Below are positions 25,391 through 34,247 of a stretch of 64,000 bases of DNA, piece after piece; the first letter of the stretch is position 1, and each line of letters starts with the position of its first letter. The DNA lies in the NCBI GenBank assembly GCA_037045055.1, contig JBAOHJ010000002.1:248001-312000 (forward strand), in the 5' to 3' direction. The translations under genes and the position numbers were made by a program. This DNA is from Phosphoribacter sp037045055. GTDB lineage: Bacteria > Actinomycetota > Actinomycetes > Actinomycetales > Dermatophilaceae. Below the pieces are notes generated by a model that saw nothing but the letters and a program-made list of their open reading frames with translations, had not been told where the DNA came from and ran no database searches.

Positions 25391-25421
25391 CCGACATCGT
25401 GGCGGGTGGCCACGATGTCGG
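25391..25421. terminator. 13-bp perfect hairpin
   Basis: CCGACATCGTGGC (25391-25403), a five-base loop, then GCCACGATGTCGG (25409-25421). It lies 78 bp past the stop of the leftward proteasome-activator gene and 117 bp before the boxD start, so it can be a terminator of the former or an operator for the latter. Nothing else is clear in 25275-25498. Confidence 0.5.
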
Positions 25422-25498
25422 TGTGGCGGATCGCGTGGTATGCCGCGCCAGGTGCACACCGGGCGGGGCCGCCGGGACGAGGGTGCCGGTCCGGGCGG

Positions 25499-26080
25499 CT
25501 AGAGGTACTGGCCGGTCGGGCCGGGCGGCCCGCCCGGCCCGGCCGGCCCCGGCCCGGCCGGCCCGCGCGGGTGGTCGGCACCCGGCATACCGTGGCCCTC
25601 GGGCATGACACCCGGCGGCAACGCGCGACGCATCCCGGCCAGCTGCTGCTGCACCGCCATCTGTTGGGCCACCAACGCGGTCTGGATGCCGTGGAACAGC
25701 CCCTCCAGCCACCCGACGAGCTGGGCCTGCGCGATGCGCAACTCGGCGTCCGAGGGGGCGTGGTCACCGAAGGGCAACGCGAGTCGGTCCAACTCCTCGA
25801 CCAGCTCGGGAGCCAGGCCGTCCTTGAGCTCGGCGATCGAGCGTTTGTGGATCTCGGCCAAGCGGCTGCGACCCGCCTCGTCCAGCGGGGAGTTGCGCAC
25901 CTCGTCGAGCAGGTTCTTGATCATCGACCCGATCCGCATGACCTTCGCGGGCTGCTCGACCAGGTCCGCCGGGTTGGCCGGCCCCGGTTCCTGGGGGTGC
26001 GGTGGATCGGACACCCCCATCCCCTCGGGCGTGACGACGACGACACGGGGGTCTTCGGGCTGCTCGGTCATGGACTCCAT
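25499..26080 (-). CDS. bpa: bacterial proteasome activator (Bpa/PafE family)
   Basis: 193-residue ATP-independent ring activator of the 20S proteasome. The helical core is RIGSMIKNLLDEVRNSPLDE, ELVEELDRLALPF, and AELRIAQAQLVGWLEGLFHGIQTALVAQQM; the Gly/Pro-rich tail ends in GQYL, the C-terminal motif that docks into the proteasome alpha ring. ATG at 26080 has GAGG just upstream; ATG at 26071 is an alternative. Its presence implies the organism has prcB/prcA proteasome genes elsewhere. It starts a leftward run separate from the VanZ gene 6 bp upstream, with which it may be co-transcribed. Confidence 0.92.
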   Translation of the reverse strand: MESMTEQPEDPRVVVVTPEGMGVSDPPHPQEPGPANPADLVEQPAKVMRIGSMIKNLLDEVRNSPLDEAGRSRLAEIHKRSIAELKDGLAPELVEELDRLALPFGDHAPSDAELRIAQAQLVGWLEGLFHGIQTALVAQQMAVQQQLAGMRRALPPGVMPEGHGMPGADHPRGPAGPGPAGPGGPPGPTGQYL

Positions 26081-26086
26081 CTTGCC

Positions 26087-26782
26087 TCAGCCCAGGCGTG
26101 CCGGTGGTCGGCCGGACGGCGAGCGCTGCGTCCACCGCCGGGCCGACCACAGCAGCGCGACTCCGGCGGCGGTGCCGAGCACGTTCGTGAGGGTGTCGTT
26201 GACCTTGCACACCCGGTCGGTGAACAGCGCCTGGTGCACCTCGCTGCCCAGCGACAGCGCCGCGCCGAGCACGACCGCGGTCCACCGATGGCGGGTCAGC
26301 GCGGCGCCGAGGGCAATCCCGAGCGGCAGGTACAGCGCGGCGTTGGGCAGCGCGTCGGTGAGCAGGCCGGTCCACCCCGGGGTGCCCCACCGCGGATCGG
26401 TGACCAGGCACACCCTCAGCCGCTCGACGCCGTCGGGGCGCCGGGCCGGCCAGCCCGACGTGGGCAACCACGTGGTGGTGCCGACGATCGCCAGGGCGAT
26501 GACCACGAGCAGGCCAGCGGGCGCCCGACGGGTGGTCCACCACGCCGCCCCGGTCGCCACGACGGCCACCAACACCGCCACTGCCGCGCCATTGCCGCTG
26601 ACCGGTGCCAGCGTCGAATCGGCCAGCCGCCGGCCCTGGGCGAACACCCCCACCGCGGCGGCGACGCCGAGCAGCCCGACCGCGACGATCGGGCCGCGCG
26701 CCCGGCCCTGCAGGTGCCGGTCCAGGGCGGCAAGAAACACCACAGAGGTCGCGCCCGCGAGGGCGAGCAGAGCGGCGGCCAC
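26087..26782 (-). CDS. VanZ family membrane protein
   Basis: 231-residue polytopic protein with about seven hydrophobic segments. The C-terminal VanZ domain is marked by LPNAALYLPLGIALGAAL, LSLGSEVHQALF and VNDTLTNVLGTAAGVALL. VanZ proteins give low teicoplanin resistance in some bacteria; most chromosomal homologues have no known role. No ATG is available near the start; GTG at 26782, five bases after the upstream stop, is chosen. It probably shares a transcript with the oxidoreductase upstream and Bpa downstream. Confidence 0.8.
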   Translation of the reverse strand: MAAALLALAGATSVVFLAALDRHLQGRARGPIVAVGLLGVAAAVGVFAQGRRLADSTLAPVSGNGAAVAVLVAVVATGAAWWTTRRAPAGLLVVIALAIVGTTTWLPTSGWPARRPDGVERLRVCLVTDPRWGTPGWTGLLTDALPNAALYLPLGIALGAALTRHRWTAVVLGAALSLGSEVHQALFTDRVCKVNDTLTNVLGTAAGVALLWSARRWTQRSPSGRPPARLG

Positions 26783-26787
26783 CGAGC

Positions 26788-28344
26788 TCAGAGCGTCAGC
26801 AGCAGTTTGCCGATGTGCGCCGAGGACTCCAGCACCCGATGCGCCGCCTCGGCCTGGGCCAGCGGGTAGCGGGCGTGCACCACGGGGCGCACCCGCCCGG
26901 CCTCGACCAGCGGCCACACGTGCTCGCGGACCGCCGCGACGATGGTCGCCTTCTCGGCGGCCGGCCGGGCCCGCAGCGAGGTGGCGACGACCGCCGCGCG
27001 CTTGGTGAGCAACCGGCCGAGGTCCAGCTCGGCGCGGGTGCCCCCCTGCAGGCCGATGACGACCAACCGCCCCCCCACGGCGAGGGCTTCGACGTTGCGC
27101 GCCAGGTACTTCGCGCCCATGTTGTCGAGGATGACGTCGGCGCCGTGCCCGTCGGTGGCCTCGAGCAGCCGCTGGACGAAGTCCTCCGTGCGGTAGTCCA
27201 CGAGGATCTGCGCGCCGAGCTCGCGGCATACCGCCAGCTTGTCGGCGCTGCCCGCGGTGACGGCCACCCGGGCGCCGACCGCCGCCGCCACCTGGATCGC
27301 CATCGTCCCGATGCCCGAGGACCCGCCGTGGACGAGCAGGACCTCACCGGGCTGCAGGTCGGCGGTGCGGAACAGGTTCGACCACACCGTGCAGGCGACC
27401 TCGGGCAGGGCCGCGGCGTCGACGAGGGACACCCCGGCCGGCACCGGCAGCAGCTGTCCGGCCGGCACGGCGACCCGCTGGGCGTAGCCACCCCCGGACA
27501 GCAGCGCGCACACCGAGTCGCCGACCGACCAGCCGGTGACCCCTTCGCCGACCGCGGCGATCTGCCCGCTGACCTCCAGACCCGGGTAGGCCGGTGCGCC
27601 CGGCGGGGGCGGGTAGAGCCCCATGCGCTGCATGACGTCGGCGCGGTTGACCCCGGCGGCGACCACGTCGACGAGCACCTCGCCGGGCCCCGGCTGTGGG
27701 TCGGGCACCTCGGCCAGCACGAGCGTCTCGGGCGGGCCGGGTGTCGGGACGGTGACGGCGAGCATGGCCCCGAGCCTAGGGCGCTCGCGGGCCGCGGCGG
27801 CCAGGTCGTCCGGGGTGTCGACGTCCCGCCCGGCGTCCGGCACGTCGAGGACCGCGAACCGCAGCCGCCGCTGGACCGCCCGCGCCGCGGTGCCCTCGGG
27901 CGGCTCGGGCAGGGCGGCGCGCAGCGCCGAGGTCCGGTATGCCGCGAGCAACGGGTGGACACCCCGGTCGCCGTCGCGGGCGTAGACCGCGCCGAGCCCG
28001 GGGTCCGCGCCGCCGGCCAGCGGCGCGGCGAGCCGGTCGGCGACCGCCCCCGCCCAGGGCATGTCCCCGGCCAGCACGACGACCAGTGCGGTGTCGACCT
28101 CGGCCAGCGCCGCCGCGATGGCGGCATTGGGGCCGCCCCCCGGGGGGTCCTCGCGTGCCCATGCGACCTCGCGGCGGGTCGGGCGAGGCTCCCCGACGCA
28201 GACCACCGGCCAGGTCGGCGGGAGCGCGTCGAGCAGGTGATCCAGCAGCGCCCGCCCGTGCAGCTGCGCCCGGGTCTTGTCGCTGCCGAAACGGCGCGCC
28301 CGGCCGCCACACAGCACCACCGCGGTCACCGACCAGACGCCCAC
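26788..28344 (-). CDS. fused frame: MobA-like nucleotidyltransferase + PIG3-type quinone oxidoreductase
   Basis: A single open frame of 518 residues joins two normally separate proteins. Residues about 6-190 are a MobA/NTP_transf_3 domain with VLCGGRARRFGSDKT, LAGDMPWAG and GVHPLLAAY; such enzymes attach GMP to molybdenum cofactor or make related sugar nucleotides. From residue 194 a full zinc-less PIG3-type NAD(P)H:quinone oxidoreductase follows (LGLEVSG-like YPGLEVSGQIAAVG, HGGSSGIGTMAIQ). No stop separates them. An internal ATG at 27765 would give a normal 325-residue PIG3 protein, so either a true fusion or two products are possible. GTG at 28344 or 28329 could start the MobA part. Confidence 0.8.
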   Translation of the reverse strand: MGVWSVTAVVLCGGRARRFGSDKTRAQLHGRALLDHLLDALPPTWPVVCVGEPRPTRREVAWAREDPPGGGPNAAIAAALAEVDTALVVVLAGDMPWAGAVADRLAAPLAGGADPGLGAVYARDGDRGVHPLLAAYRTSALRAALPEPPEGTAARAVQRRLRFAVLDVPDAGRDVDTPDDLAAAARERPRLGAMLAVTVPTPGPPETLVLAEVPDPQPGPGEVLVDVVAAGVNRADVMQRMGLYPPPPGAPAYPGLEVSGQIAAVGEGVTGWSVGDSVCALLSGGGYAQRVAVPAGQLLPVPAGVSLVDAAALPEVACTVWSNLFRTADLQPGEVLLVHGGSSGIGTMAIQVAAAVGARVAVTAGSADKLAVCRELGAQILVDYRTEDFVQRLLEATDGHGADVILDNMGAKYLARNVEALAVGGRLVVIGLQGGTRAELDLGRLLTKRAAVVATSLRARPAAEKATIVAAVREHVWPLVEAGRVRPVVHARYPLAQAEAAHRVLESSAHIGKLLLTL

Positions 28345-28392
28345 CGGTCCAGTGTCCTGCGCGCCGCGCGGATCCCGGGCGACCCGGCGGAT

Positions 28393-28406
28393 TGAGAGCG
28401 CTTGCC
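28393..28406. promoter_or_regulatory. possible LacI-type operator upstream of hutF
   Basis: TGAGAGCGCTTGCC resembles the LacI/GalR-family palindrome TGnAAnCGnTTnCA with two departures. It lies in the 153-bp divergent region between the MobA-like gene and hutF. No LacI-family gene is in the window, so this is only a sequence resemblance. Confidence 0.25.
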
Positions 28407-28497
28407 GGGGGTAAGGCAATGGTGATCCATCTCCCATTCCGGCCGAGGAGATGCCAGGATGTAGCCGCCGGACCAGAGCCGAGCCCAAGGGAGTGCC

Positions 28498-29823
28498 GTG
28501 ACGTCGTACTGGGCCGATCACGCCTGGCTGCCCTCAGGGCTGGCTCGCGGGGTCCGACTCGGCGTCGGCGACGGGCGCTTCGTCAGCGTGGAGCCGCGCA
28601 CCCAGCGCCGCGGCGAGGACGTCCACCTGCGCGGCGTGGTGCTGCCCGGTCTGGCCAACGTGCACAGCCACGTCTTCCAGCGGGCCCTGCGCGGGCGCAC
28701 CCAGATCGACGCGGACAACGCGCTCGCCTGGCAGGCCCGGATGCTCGCCGTCGCCGAGCGGATCACCCCGGACCTCTACCTCGCCTTCGCCCGGGCGTCC
28801 TTCGCGGAGATGGCCCTGGCCGGCTACACCGTCGTCGGGGAGTTCCACTACCTGCACCACGGGCCGGGCGGGGCACGGTACGAGGACCCCAACGCCATGG
28901 GTCACGCCCTGGCCCAGGCCGCGGCGGAGGCCGGCATCCGGCTCACCCTCATCGACACCTGCTACCTGTCCGGGGGGCTGACCGCCGAGGGCCACCTGCC
29001 GGTGGCGGGCGTCCTGGAGCGCTTCTCGGACGGCTCCGTCGACGCCTGGGCCGACCGGATGCAGCGGATGACCCAGTCGCCGATGCTGCGTCGGGGGGCC
29101 GCCGTGCACTCGGTCCGGCGAGTGCCCCGCGACCAGATCCGCCAGGTGGGTAGCCTCGTGGGCGAGCAGCCGTTGCACGTCTACGTCTCCGAACGGCCGG
29201 CGGAGAACCTCGCCTGCCAGATGTACTACGGCTGCACCCCCACCCAACTGCTGGCGCAGGCCGGTGTCCTCGGCTCCGAGACGACGGCCATCCACGCCAC
29301 CCACCTGTCCGACGACGACCTCGACCTGTTGGCCCAGACGCGCACCCAGGCCGGGCTGTGCCCGACCTCCGAGGCCGACCTCGCCGACGGCATGCCCAAC
29401 GTCCGGGGCCTGCTCGACCGTGGCGTCGCCGTGAGCCTGGGCTCGGACCAGCACGCCGTGGTCGACCCGTTCGTGGAGATGCGCGAGGTCGAGATGCACG
29501 AGCGGCTGGCCACCGGCGAGCGCGGTCGGGTCTGCACCGCGGACCTCATGCAGATGGCCACGGTCAACGGCTACCGGAGCCTGGGCTGGTACGACGGCGG
29601 GCAGCTGGCCCCCGGGATGCTGGCCGACTTCGTCGTGGTCGACACGGACACGGTGCGCACCGTGGGGGCCAAGCCGGCGCAGATCGCGTATGCCGCCACC
29701 GCCGCCGACGTCGTCACGGTGGTCGTGGACGGGCGGGTCGTCGTCGAGGACGGGGTGCACGTGTTCGGGCCGGTAGCGCCCCTGCTGCGCGAGTCGCTGG
29801 GCCTCATCGGCGCCCTGCCGTAG
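28498..29823 (+). CDS. hutF: formimidoylglutamate deiminase
   Basis: 441-residue amidohydrolase that deaminates N-formimidoyl-glutamate to N-formyl-glutamate in the five-step histidine degradation route. Metal and substrate ligands are visible: HSHVFQRAL (the N-HxH pair, about residue 57), GEFHYLHH, AVHSVRRVP, HATHLS, CPTSEADLADG and GSDQHAVVDPF. GTG at 28498 follows AAGGGAG. No other hut gene is near, so hutH, hutU, hutI and hutG must lie elsewhere if the pathway exists. It is transcribed alone. Confidence 0.93.
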   Translation: MTSYWADHAWLPSGLARGVRLGVGDGRFVSVEPRTQRRGEDVHLRGVVLPGLANVHSHVFQRALRGRTQIDADNALAWQARMLAVAERITPDLYLAFARASFAEMALAGYTVVGEFHYLHHGPGGARYEDPNAMGHALAQAAAEAGIRLTLIDTCYLSGGLTAEGHLPVAGVLERFSDGSVDAWADRMQRMTQSPMLRRGAAVHSVRRVPRDQIRQVGSLVGEQPLHVYVSERPAENLACQMYYGCTPTQLLAQAGVLGSETTAIHATHLSDDDLDLLAQTRTQAGLCPTSEADLADGMPNVRGLLDRGVAVSLGSDQHAVVDPFVEMREVEMHERLATGERGRVCTADLMQMATVNGYRSLGWYDGGQLAPGMLADFVVVDTDTVRTVGAKPAQIAYAATAADVVTVVVDGRVVVEDGVHVFGPVAPLLRESLGLIGALP

Positions 29824-29845
29824 GGCGCGGGCGGATCCGCGCGGC

Positions 29846-30145
29846 TCAGCCCGGGGCGTCCTGGGGGTCGTCCTTGACCATGGGCGGGGGCAGGTGCCCG
29901 GCGGACTGGGTGTAGTACTGCGCGGCCTTGCGGGTCGCGATGACCCGGGCGGCATTGACCACCAGCCCGGTGAGGGCGGAGAAGGCCACCGCCTCTCGCC
30001 AGGAGACCTCGTCGAGGTGGTTGGGGTTGTCCGGCGGTGCCTCTCCGGTGGCCGCACGCCAGCCCGCACCCACCAGGCGCTGCCCCACCGCGGCCCCGAG
30101 CACGGCGGCCCCGGCCCCCATGACCCTCCACACCAGCGACCCCAT
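29846..30145 (-). CDS. DUF4235 small membrane protein
   Basis: 99-residue protein with an N-terminal amphipathic/membrane helix (VWRVMGAGAAVLGAAVGQRLVG) and a second hydrophobic segment (EAVAFSALTGLVVNAARVIATRKAAQYY), the normal DUF4235 layout. The function of this actinobacterial family is unknown. ATG at 30145 has GGGAGGG 6 bp upstream. It converges on hutF and is divergent from the thiamine operon. Confidence 0.85.
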   Translation of the reverse strand: MGSLVWRVMGAGAAVLGAAVGQRLVGAGWRAATGEAPPDNPNHLDEVSWREAVAFSALTGLVVNAARVIATRKAAQYYTQSAGHLPPPMVKDDPQDAPG

Positions 30146-30220
30146 CGCGGTCCCTCCCGGACTCGCCCCGATATCGACGGTCCGACTCTGGCACGCGCAG
30201 GAGGTAAAGTCACCCTCACC

Positions 30221-30304
30221 ACGACAGGGGAGCGCCCCCAGGCGCTGAGAGTGCGGCCCGCCGCAGACCCTCGAACCTGATCCGGTTAGTACCGGCGAAG
30301 GGAG
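30221..30304 (+). ncRNA. TPP riboswitch (THI element)
   Basis: The conserved thiamine pyrophosphate aptamer is plain: GGGGAGC, then GCTGAGAGTGCGG, then CAGACCCTCGAACCTGATC, GGTTAGTACCGGCGAAGGGAG closing the P1 stem. The pyrimidine-binding CTGAGA and the pyrophosphate-binding ACCTGAT segments match the family. It ends about 68 bp before the thiamine-binding lipoprotein gene. By family knowledge thiamine pyrophosphate binding would shut off expression of the transporter. A TAAAGT at 30205-30210 may be the -10 box. Confidence 0.93.
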
Positions 30305-30371
30305 TCGACTCTCACCTGCCGGCGGGGCCTCGGGCTCGCCGGCAGACCCCTCCCGACACAGGAGGACCTCG

Positions 30372-31547
30372 ATGACCCGATCCACCGCCCGGACCGTCCG
30401 GGCCGCCCGGGCCTTCGCCCACCGGGCCGACCGGGCCGCGAGGCCCCGGTATGCCGTGACTCTCGCCCTGGCCGCCACGAGCGCTCTGGTCGCCTGCTCG
30501 GCGCCCGGCGGCGCCGCCCCGACGAGCCCGCCCGCCCCGAGCGCCTCGACCGCCAGCGTGGACGGCACGGCATACCGCTGCACGGGCAGCACCGCGGTGA
30601 CCGTCGCCGTACACGACTCGTTCGCGCTGCCCGAGGCCCTGCTCAAGGAGTTCACCGCCGCGACCGGCTGCGTCGTCACCGTGCTCAAGTCCGGCGACGC
30701 CGGGCAGCTGACCAACAAGCTCGTCCTCACCAAGTCGGCGCCGATCGCGGACGCCGTCTTCGGGATCGACAACGCCTTCGCGGGGCGGGCGGTGAGCCAG
30801 GGCGTGCTCGCGGCCTACCGGCCCGTGCTGCCCGCCGGTGCGCAGGCGCACGACCTGCCGGGAGCGGGCGCCGGCCAGCTCACCCCGGTGGACTTCGGCG
30901 ACGTGTGCGTCAACGTCGACAGTGCGTGGTTCGCCGCGCGGAAAACCACCCCACCGGTCACCCTCGACGACCTCGTCAAGCCCGACTACAAGGGGCTGTT
31001 CGTCACCCCGGGCGCCGCGACGTCCAGCCCCGGCTTCGCGTTCCTGCTGGCCACGATCGGCAAGTACGGCGAGACCGGCTGGGCCGACTACTGGCGCAAG
31101 TTGATGACCAACGACACGTTGATCACCGCGGGCTGGACCGAGGCCTACACGGTCGACTTCAGCGCCGGCGAGGGCAAGGGCACGCGGCCCGTCGTGCTGT
31201 CCTATGCTTCGTCGATCCCGTTCACCATCCCCGAGGGCGGCACCGCCCCGACGACCGCGGCCCTGCTGGACACCTGCTTCCGGCAGGTCGAGTATGCCGG
31301 TGTGCTGACCGGGGCGAAGAACCCCGAGGGCGCCAAGGCGTTCGTCGCGTGGCTGCTCACCACGCCCGTCCAGGCGGCGATCCCCGAGTCGATGTACGTC
31401 TACCCGGTCGCCAAGGACGTCGCGTTGCCGCCCGACTGGGCGAGGTGGGCCACGGTCGCCCCCGCGCCGTATGCCGTCGCTGCCGAGACGATCGACGCCC
31501 ACCGCGACGCCTGGCTGCGGCAGTGGACGGACCTCACCTCCGGATGA
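30372..31547 (+). CDS. thiB: thiamine ABC transporter substrate-binding lipoprotein
   Basis: 391-residue extracytoplasmic solute-binding protein. The N-terminal signal (about residues 1-45, with TLALAATSALVACSAP) ends in lipobox LVAC, so it is a lipoprotein. The mature part is ThiB-like: VAVHDSFALPEALLKEFTAA, DAVFGIDNAFAGRAV, PVDFGDVCVNVDSAWF and VVLSYASSIPF. It captures thiamine or a phosphate ester for the permease and ATPase that follow. ATG at 30372 has AGGAGG 6-7 bp upstream. Expression is controlled by the TPP riboswitch. Its stop overlaps the permease start by ATGA. Confidence 0.93.
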   Translation: MTRSTARTVRAARAFAHRADRAARPRYAVTLALAATSALVACSAPGGAAPTSPPAPSASTASVDGTAYRCTGSTAVTVAVHDSFALPEALLKEFTAATGCVVTVLKSGDAGQLTNKLVLTKSAPIADAVFGIDNAFAGRAVSQGVLAAYRPVLPAGAQAHDLPGAGAGQLTPVDFGDVCVNVDSAWFAARKTTPPVTLDDLVKPDYKGLFVTPGAATSSPGFAFLLATIGKYGETGWADYWRKLMTNDTLITAGWTEAYTVDFSAGEGKGTRPVVLSYASSIPFTIPEGGTAPTTAALLDTCFRQVEYAGVLTGAKNPEGAKAFVAWLLTTPVQAAIPESMYVYPVAKDVALPPDWARWATVAPAPYAVAAETIDAHRDAWLRQWTDLTSG

Positions 31548-33229
31548 GCCCGGCGACGCCGCGGGGCCGCCGCCGGCGGTGGCGGCCGAGCGCCGGCGCC
31601 GCCGCGATGGCCGCGGTCGTCGCCGTGCCGGTGGCCTTCCTCGGGGTTTTCGTCATCCTGCCGCTGACCGGGATGCTCGCTCGGGGCTTGCTCGTCGACG
31701 GCGGGGTCGACCTCGGGGGGTTCGCCGAGGTCTTCGGGCGCTCGCGCACCCACCGGGTGCTCGGGTTCACCTTCGGGATGGCCACCGCCGCGACGGTGCT
31801 CACCGTGGTCCTCGGCGTGCCGGTGGCGCACCTGCTCTACGCGACCGCAGTGCCCGGGCGCCGGGCGCTGCGGTCGCTGGTGACCCTGCCGTTCGTCATG
31901 CCGACGGTGGTGGTCGGGGTGGCGTTCCGGTCGCTGCTGTCGGCCGGGGGCCCGCTCGGCGGGCTCGGCCTGGACGGTCACCCGGTGGCGGTCCTCGCGG
32001 CATACGTGTTCTTCAACCTCGCCGTCGTCGTGCGGACCGTCGGGTCGGCGTGGCAGGGGCTGGACGTGCGCGCCGAGCAGTGCGCGGCGGCGCTGGGCGC
32101 GGCACCGTTCACGGTGTTCCGCACGGTGACCCTGCCGGCGTTGACCCCGGCGATCCTCTCGGCGGCCAGCGTGGTGTTCCTCTTCTGCGCCACCGCGTTC
32201 GGGGTGGTGCTCACCCTCGGGTCCGTGCAGTACGGCACGGTCGAGACGGAGATCTACCTGCTCACCACCCAGCTGCTCGACCTGCGCTCGGCCGCGGTCC
32301 TGTCCCTGGTCCAGCTGCTGGCCGTCGTCGCGATGCTCGCCGTGGCGGCATCCCTGCGTCGGGGCGGCGACTCGGTGACCCGGCGACCGGCGGCGCCGAC
32401 CCGCCCGGCGCCGCCGACCCGGCGCGCCGTGCCCTCGGCGCTGGTGACCGCGCTCGTCGTCGCGTTCCTGCTCGCCCCGATGCTGGCCCTGGTCACCCGG
32501 TCGTTGCGCCGCTCGCAGCAGTGGTCGCTGGACAACTACCGGTCGCTGGGGGCGGTGTCAGCCGACTCGGTCCTCACCGTGCCGGTCTGGCAGGCGTTGG
32601 CCAACTCGTGGACCACCGCGGCGGTGGCCACGACGTTGGCCATGATCCTCGGCCTCGCGGTCGTCGTCGTGGTCAGCCGCCGACCGCGCTCGACGCCCGG
32701 TCGGCGGCTGATCGCCGCCTTGGACGGGGCGTTCATGCTGCCGCTGGGGATCTCGGCCGTGACGATCGGCTTCGGCTTCCTCATCACGCTGGACCGGCCC
32801 CCGCTGGATCTGCGCTCCTCCCCGGCCCTGGTCCCGATCGCCCAGGCCATGGTCGCGCTGCCACTCGTGGTGCGCACGCTGGTGCCGGTGGTGCGCGGCA
32901 TCGACGACCGGCAGCGGCAGGCCGCCGCGACGTTGGGCGCCTCGCCGGCGCGGACCCTGCTCGACGTCGACCTGCCGACGCTGCGTCGCCCGCTCGTCGC
33001 CGCCGTCGGCTTCGCCCTCGCCGTGTCGCTCGGAGAGTTCGGGGCGACCGGCTTCCTGGCCCGACCCGACCGTCCCACGCTGCCGGTGGCGGTGTACGAG
33101 CTCATCGGGCGGCCCGGCGCCGCCAACTTCGGCACCGCCCTGGCCGCCTCGGTGGTCCTGGCCGTCGTCACCGGGGTGGTCATGGCCCTGGTCGAGGGGC
33201 TGCAGGCCGACCGGTCGGGGGCGTGCTGA
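31544..33229 (+). CDS. thiP: thiamine ABC transporter permease (double domain)
   Basis: 561-residue permease made of two fused binding-protein-dependent permease domains, the ThiP arrangement. Each half has about six helices and an EAA loop: EQCAAALGAAPFTVFRTVTLP in the first and RQAAATLGASPARTLLDVDLP in the second, which dock the ATPase. A basic Arg-rich N-terminus and a Thr/Arg/Pro linker (about residues 275-295) flank the domains. ATG at 31544 overlaps the thiB stop. With one permease polypeptide and one ATPase the transporter is complete. Confidence 0.93.
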   Translation: MSPATPRGRRRRWRPSAGAAAMAAVVAVPVAFLGVFVILPLTGMLARGLLVDGGVDLGGFAEVFGRSRTHRVLGFTFGMATAATVLTVVLGVPVAHLLYATAVPGRRALRSLVTLPFVMPTVVVGVAFRSLLSAGGPLGGLGLDGHPVAVLAAYVFFNLAVVVRTVGSAWQGLDVRAEQCAAALGAAPFTVFRTVTLPALTPAILSAASVVFLFCATAFGVVLTLGSVQYGTVETEIYLLTTQLLDLRSAAVLSLVQLLAVVAMLAVAASLRRGGDSVTRRPAAPTRPAPPTRRAVPSALVTALVVAFLLAPMLALVTRSLRRSQQWSLDNYRSLGAVSADSVLTVPVWQALANSWTTAAVATTLAMILGLAVVVVVSRRPRSTPGRRLIAALDGAFMLPLGISAVTIGFGFLITLDRPPLDLRSSPALVPIAQAMVALPLVVRTLVPVVRGIDDRQRQAAATLGASPARTLLDVDLPTLRRPLVAAVGFALAVSLGEFGATGFLARPDRPTLPVAVYELIGRPGAANFGTALAASVVLAVVTGVVMALVEGLQADRSGAC

Positions 33230-33230
33230 C

Positions 33231-34223
33231 ATGGGCCGGCCGGGGCTGGTGGTCGACGGGGCGACGGTGCGCTTCGGCGACACCCGCGCCGTCGACGACG
33301 TGACGCTCACCGTCGAGCCCGCCACCACGGTGGCCGTGCTCGGCCCGTCCGGGTGCGGCAAGTCCACCTTGTTGCGCGCGGTGGCCGGGCTCGAGCCGCT
33401 GACCGGGGGGTCGGTCCACCTGGACGGTGCCGACCTCGCGGACACGCCCACGCACCGCCGTGGGTTCGCCATGATGTTCCAGGACGGGCAGCTGTTCCAC
33501 CATCTCGACGTCGCCGGCAACGTCGGCTACGCGTTGCGCCGCAAGGGAGTCCGCGGCGCGCCGCTGGTCGCCGAGGTCGAGCGCCTGCTCGCGCTCGTCG
33601 ACCTCGCCGGCTACGCCCGACGCCGCCCGGCGACCCTCTCCGGCGGCGAGCAGCAGCGGGTGGCCCTGGCCCGTGCCCTGGCCGCCCGCCCCCGCCTGCT
33701 GCTGCTCGACGAGCCGCTGTCGGCGCTGGACCGGGCCCTGCGCGAGCGCCTGGCGGTCGACCTGCGCGCCGCCCTCGACGCGACGGGCACGAGCGCCCTG
33801 CTGGTCACCCACGACCAGGACGAGGCGTTCACGGTCGCCGACCGCACGGCGATCATGCGGTCCGGGCGGCTGGTCCAGCAGGGCCCGCCCGCGCAGGTGT
33901 GGCGTTACCCGGTGGACGCCGCCGCGGCGCTGTTCCTCGGTTACGCAGCCGTCGTCGAGGCGTCGATCGCGGCCGTGCTCGGGGTGCCGTGCCCGCCCGG
34001 TCACGCCGTCGCCCTGCAGCGCGACGCGCTGCGCATGGACGCGGCCGGGACCGTCCAGGCGGTATGCCGCTCCGCGGTCGCCGCGCGCGACGGCATACAC
34101 CTGCTGGTGGCGGTCGCCGGCACCACCCTGCCGGCGACCGCCGATCCGGCCGCGTCGCCGCGCCCCGGCTCGCCGGTGCTGCTACGCCTGGATCCACGGG
34201 CGGTGGCCGTGGTCCCCCCATGA
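33231..34223 (+). CDS. thiamine ABC transporter ATPase
   Basis: 330-residue ATPase for the thiamine importer, equivalent to ThiQ but with the longer C-terminal region of the CysA/PotA type. Walker A GPSGCGKST is near residue 37, signature LSGGEQQRVALARAL, Walker B LLLLDEPLSALD, H-loop VTHDQDEAFTVADR. The tail after about residue 240 is the small regulatory OB-like domain. The ATG is one base after the thiP stop, and no ribosome site is obvious, so translation is probably coupled. Last gene of the riboswitch-controlled operon. Confidence 0.9.
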   Translation: MGRPGLVVDGATVRFGDTRAVDDVTLTVEPATTVAVLGPSGCGKSTLLRAVAGLEPLTGGSVHLDGADLADTPTHRRGFAMMFQDGQLFHHLDVAGNVGYALRRKGVRGAPLVAEVERLLALVDLAGYARRRPATLSGGEQQRVALARALAARPRLLLLDEPLSALDRALRERLAVDLRAALDATGTSALLVTHDQDEAFTVADRTAIMRSGRLVQQGPPAQVWRYPVDAAAALFLGYAAVVEASIAAVLGVPCPPGHAVALQRDALRMDAAGTVQAVCRSAVAARDGIHLLVAVAGTTLPATADPAASPRPGSPVLLRLDPRAVAVVPP

Positions 34224-34239
34224 CCCCACGCGCGGGGTC
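34222..34239. terminator. hairpin between thiamine operon and fhs
   Basis: GACCCC (34222-34227) and GGGGTC (34234-34239) flank a six-base loop in the 24-bp convergent gap, beginning inside the stop codon of the ATPase gene. It can serve as a two-way terminator. Confidence 0.45.
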
Positions 34240-34247
34240 GGGGTCGG

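Noticed and set aside
28345..28497. LacI-type operator as proof of local carbon control of hutF
   Set aside because: Only a partial consensus match and no LacI-family regulator nearby; kept as a low-confidence site only.
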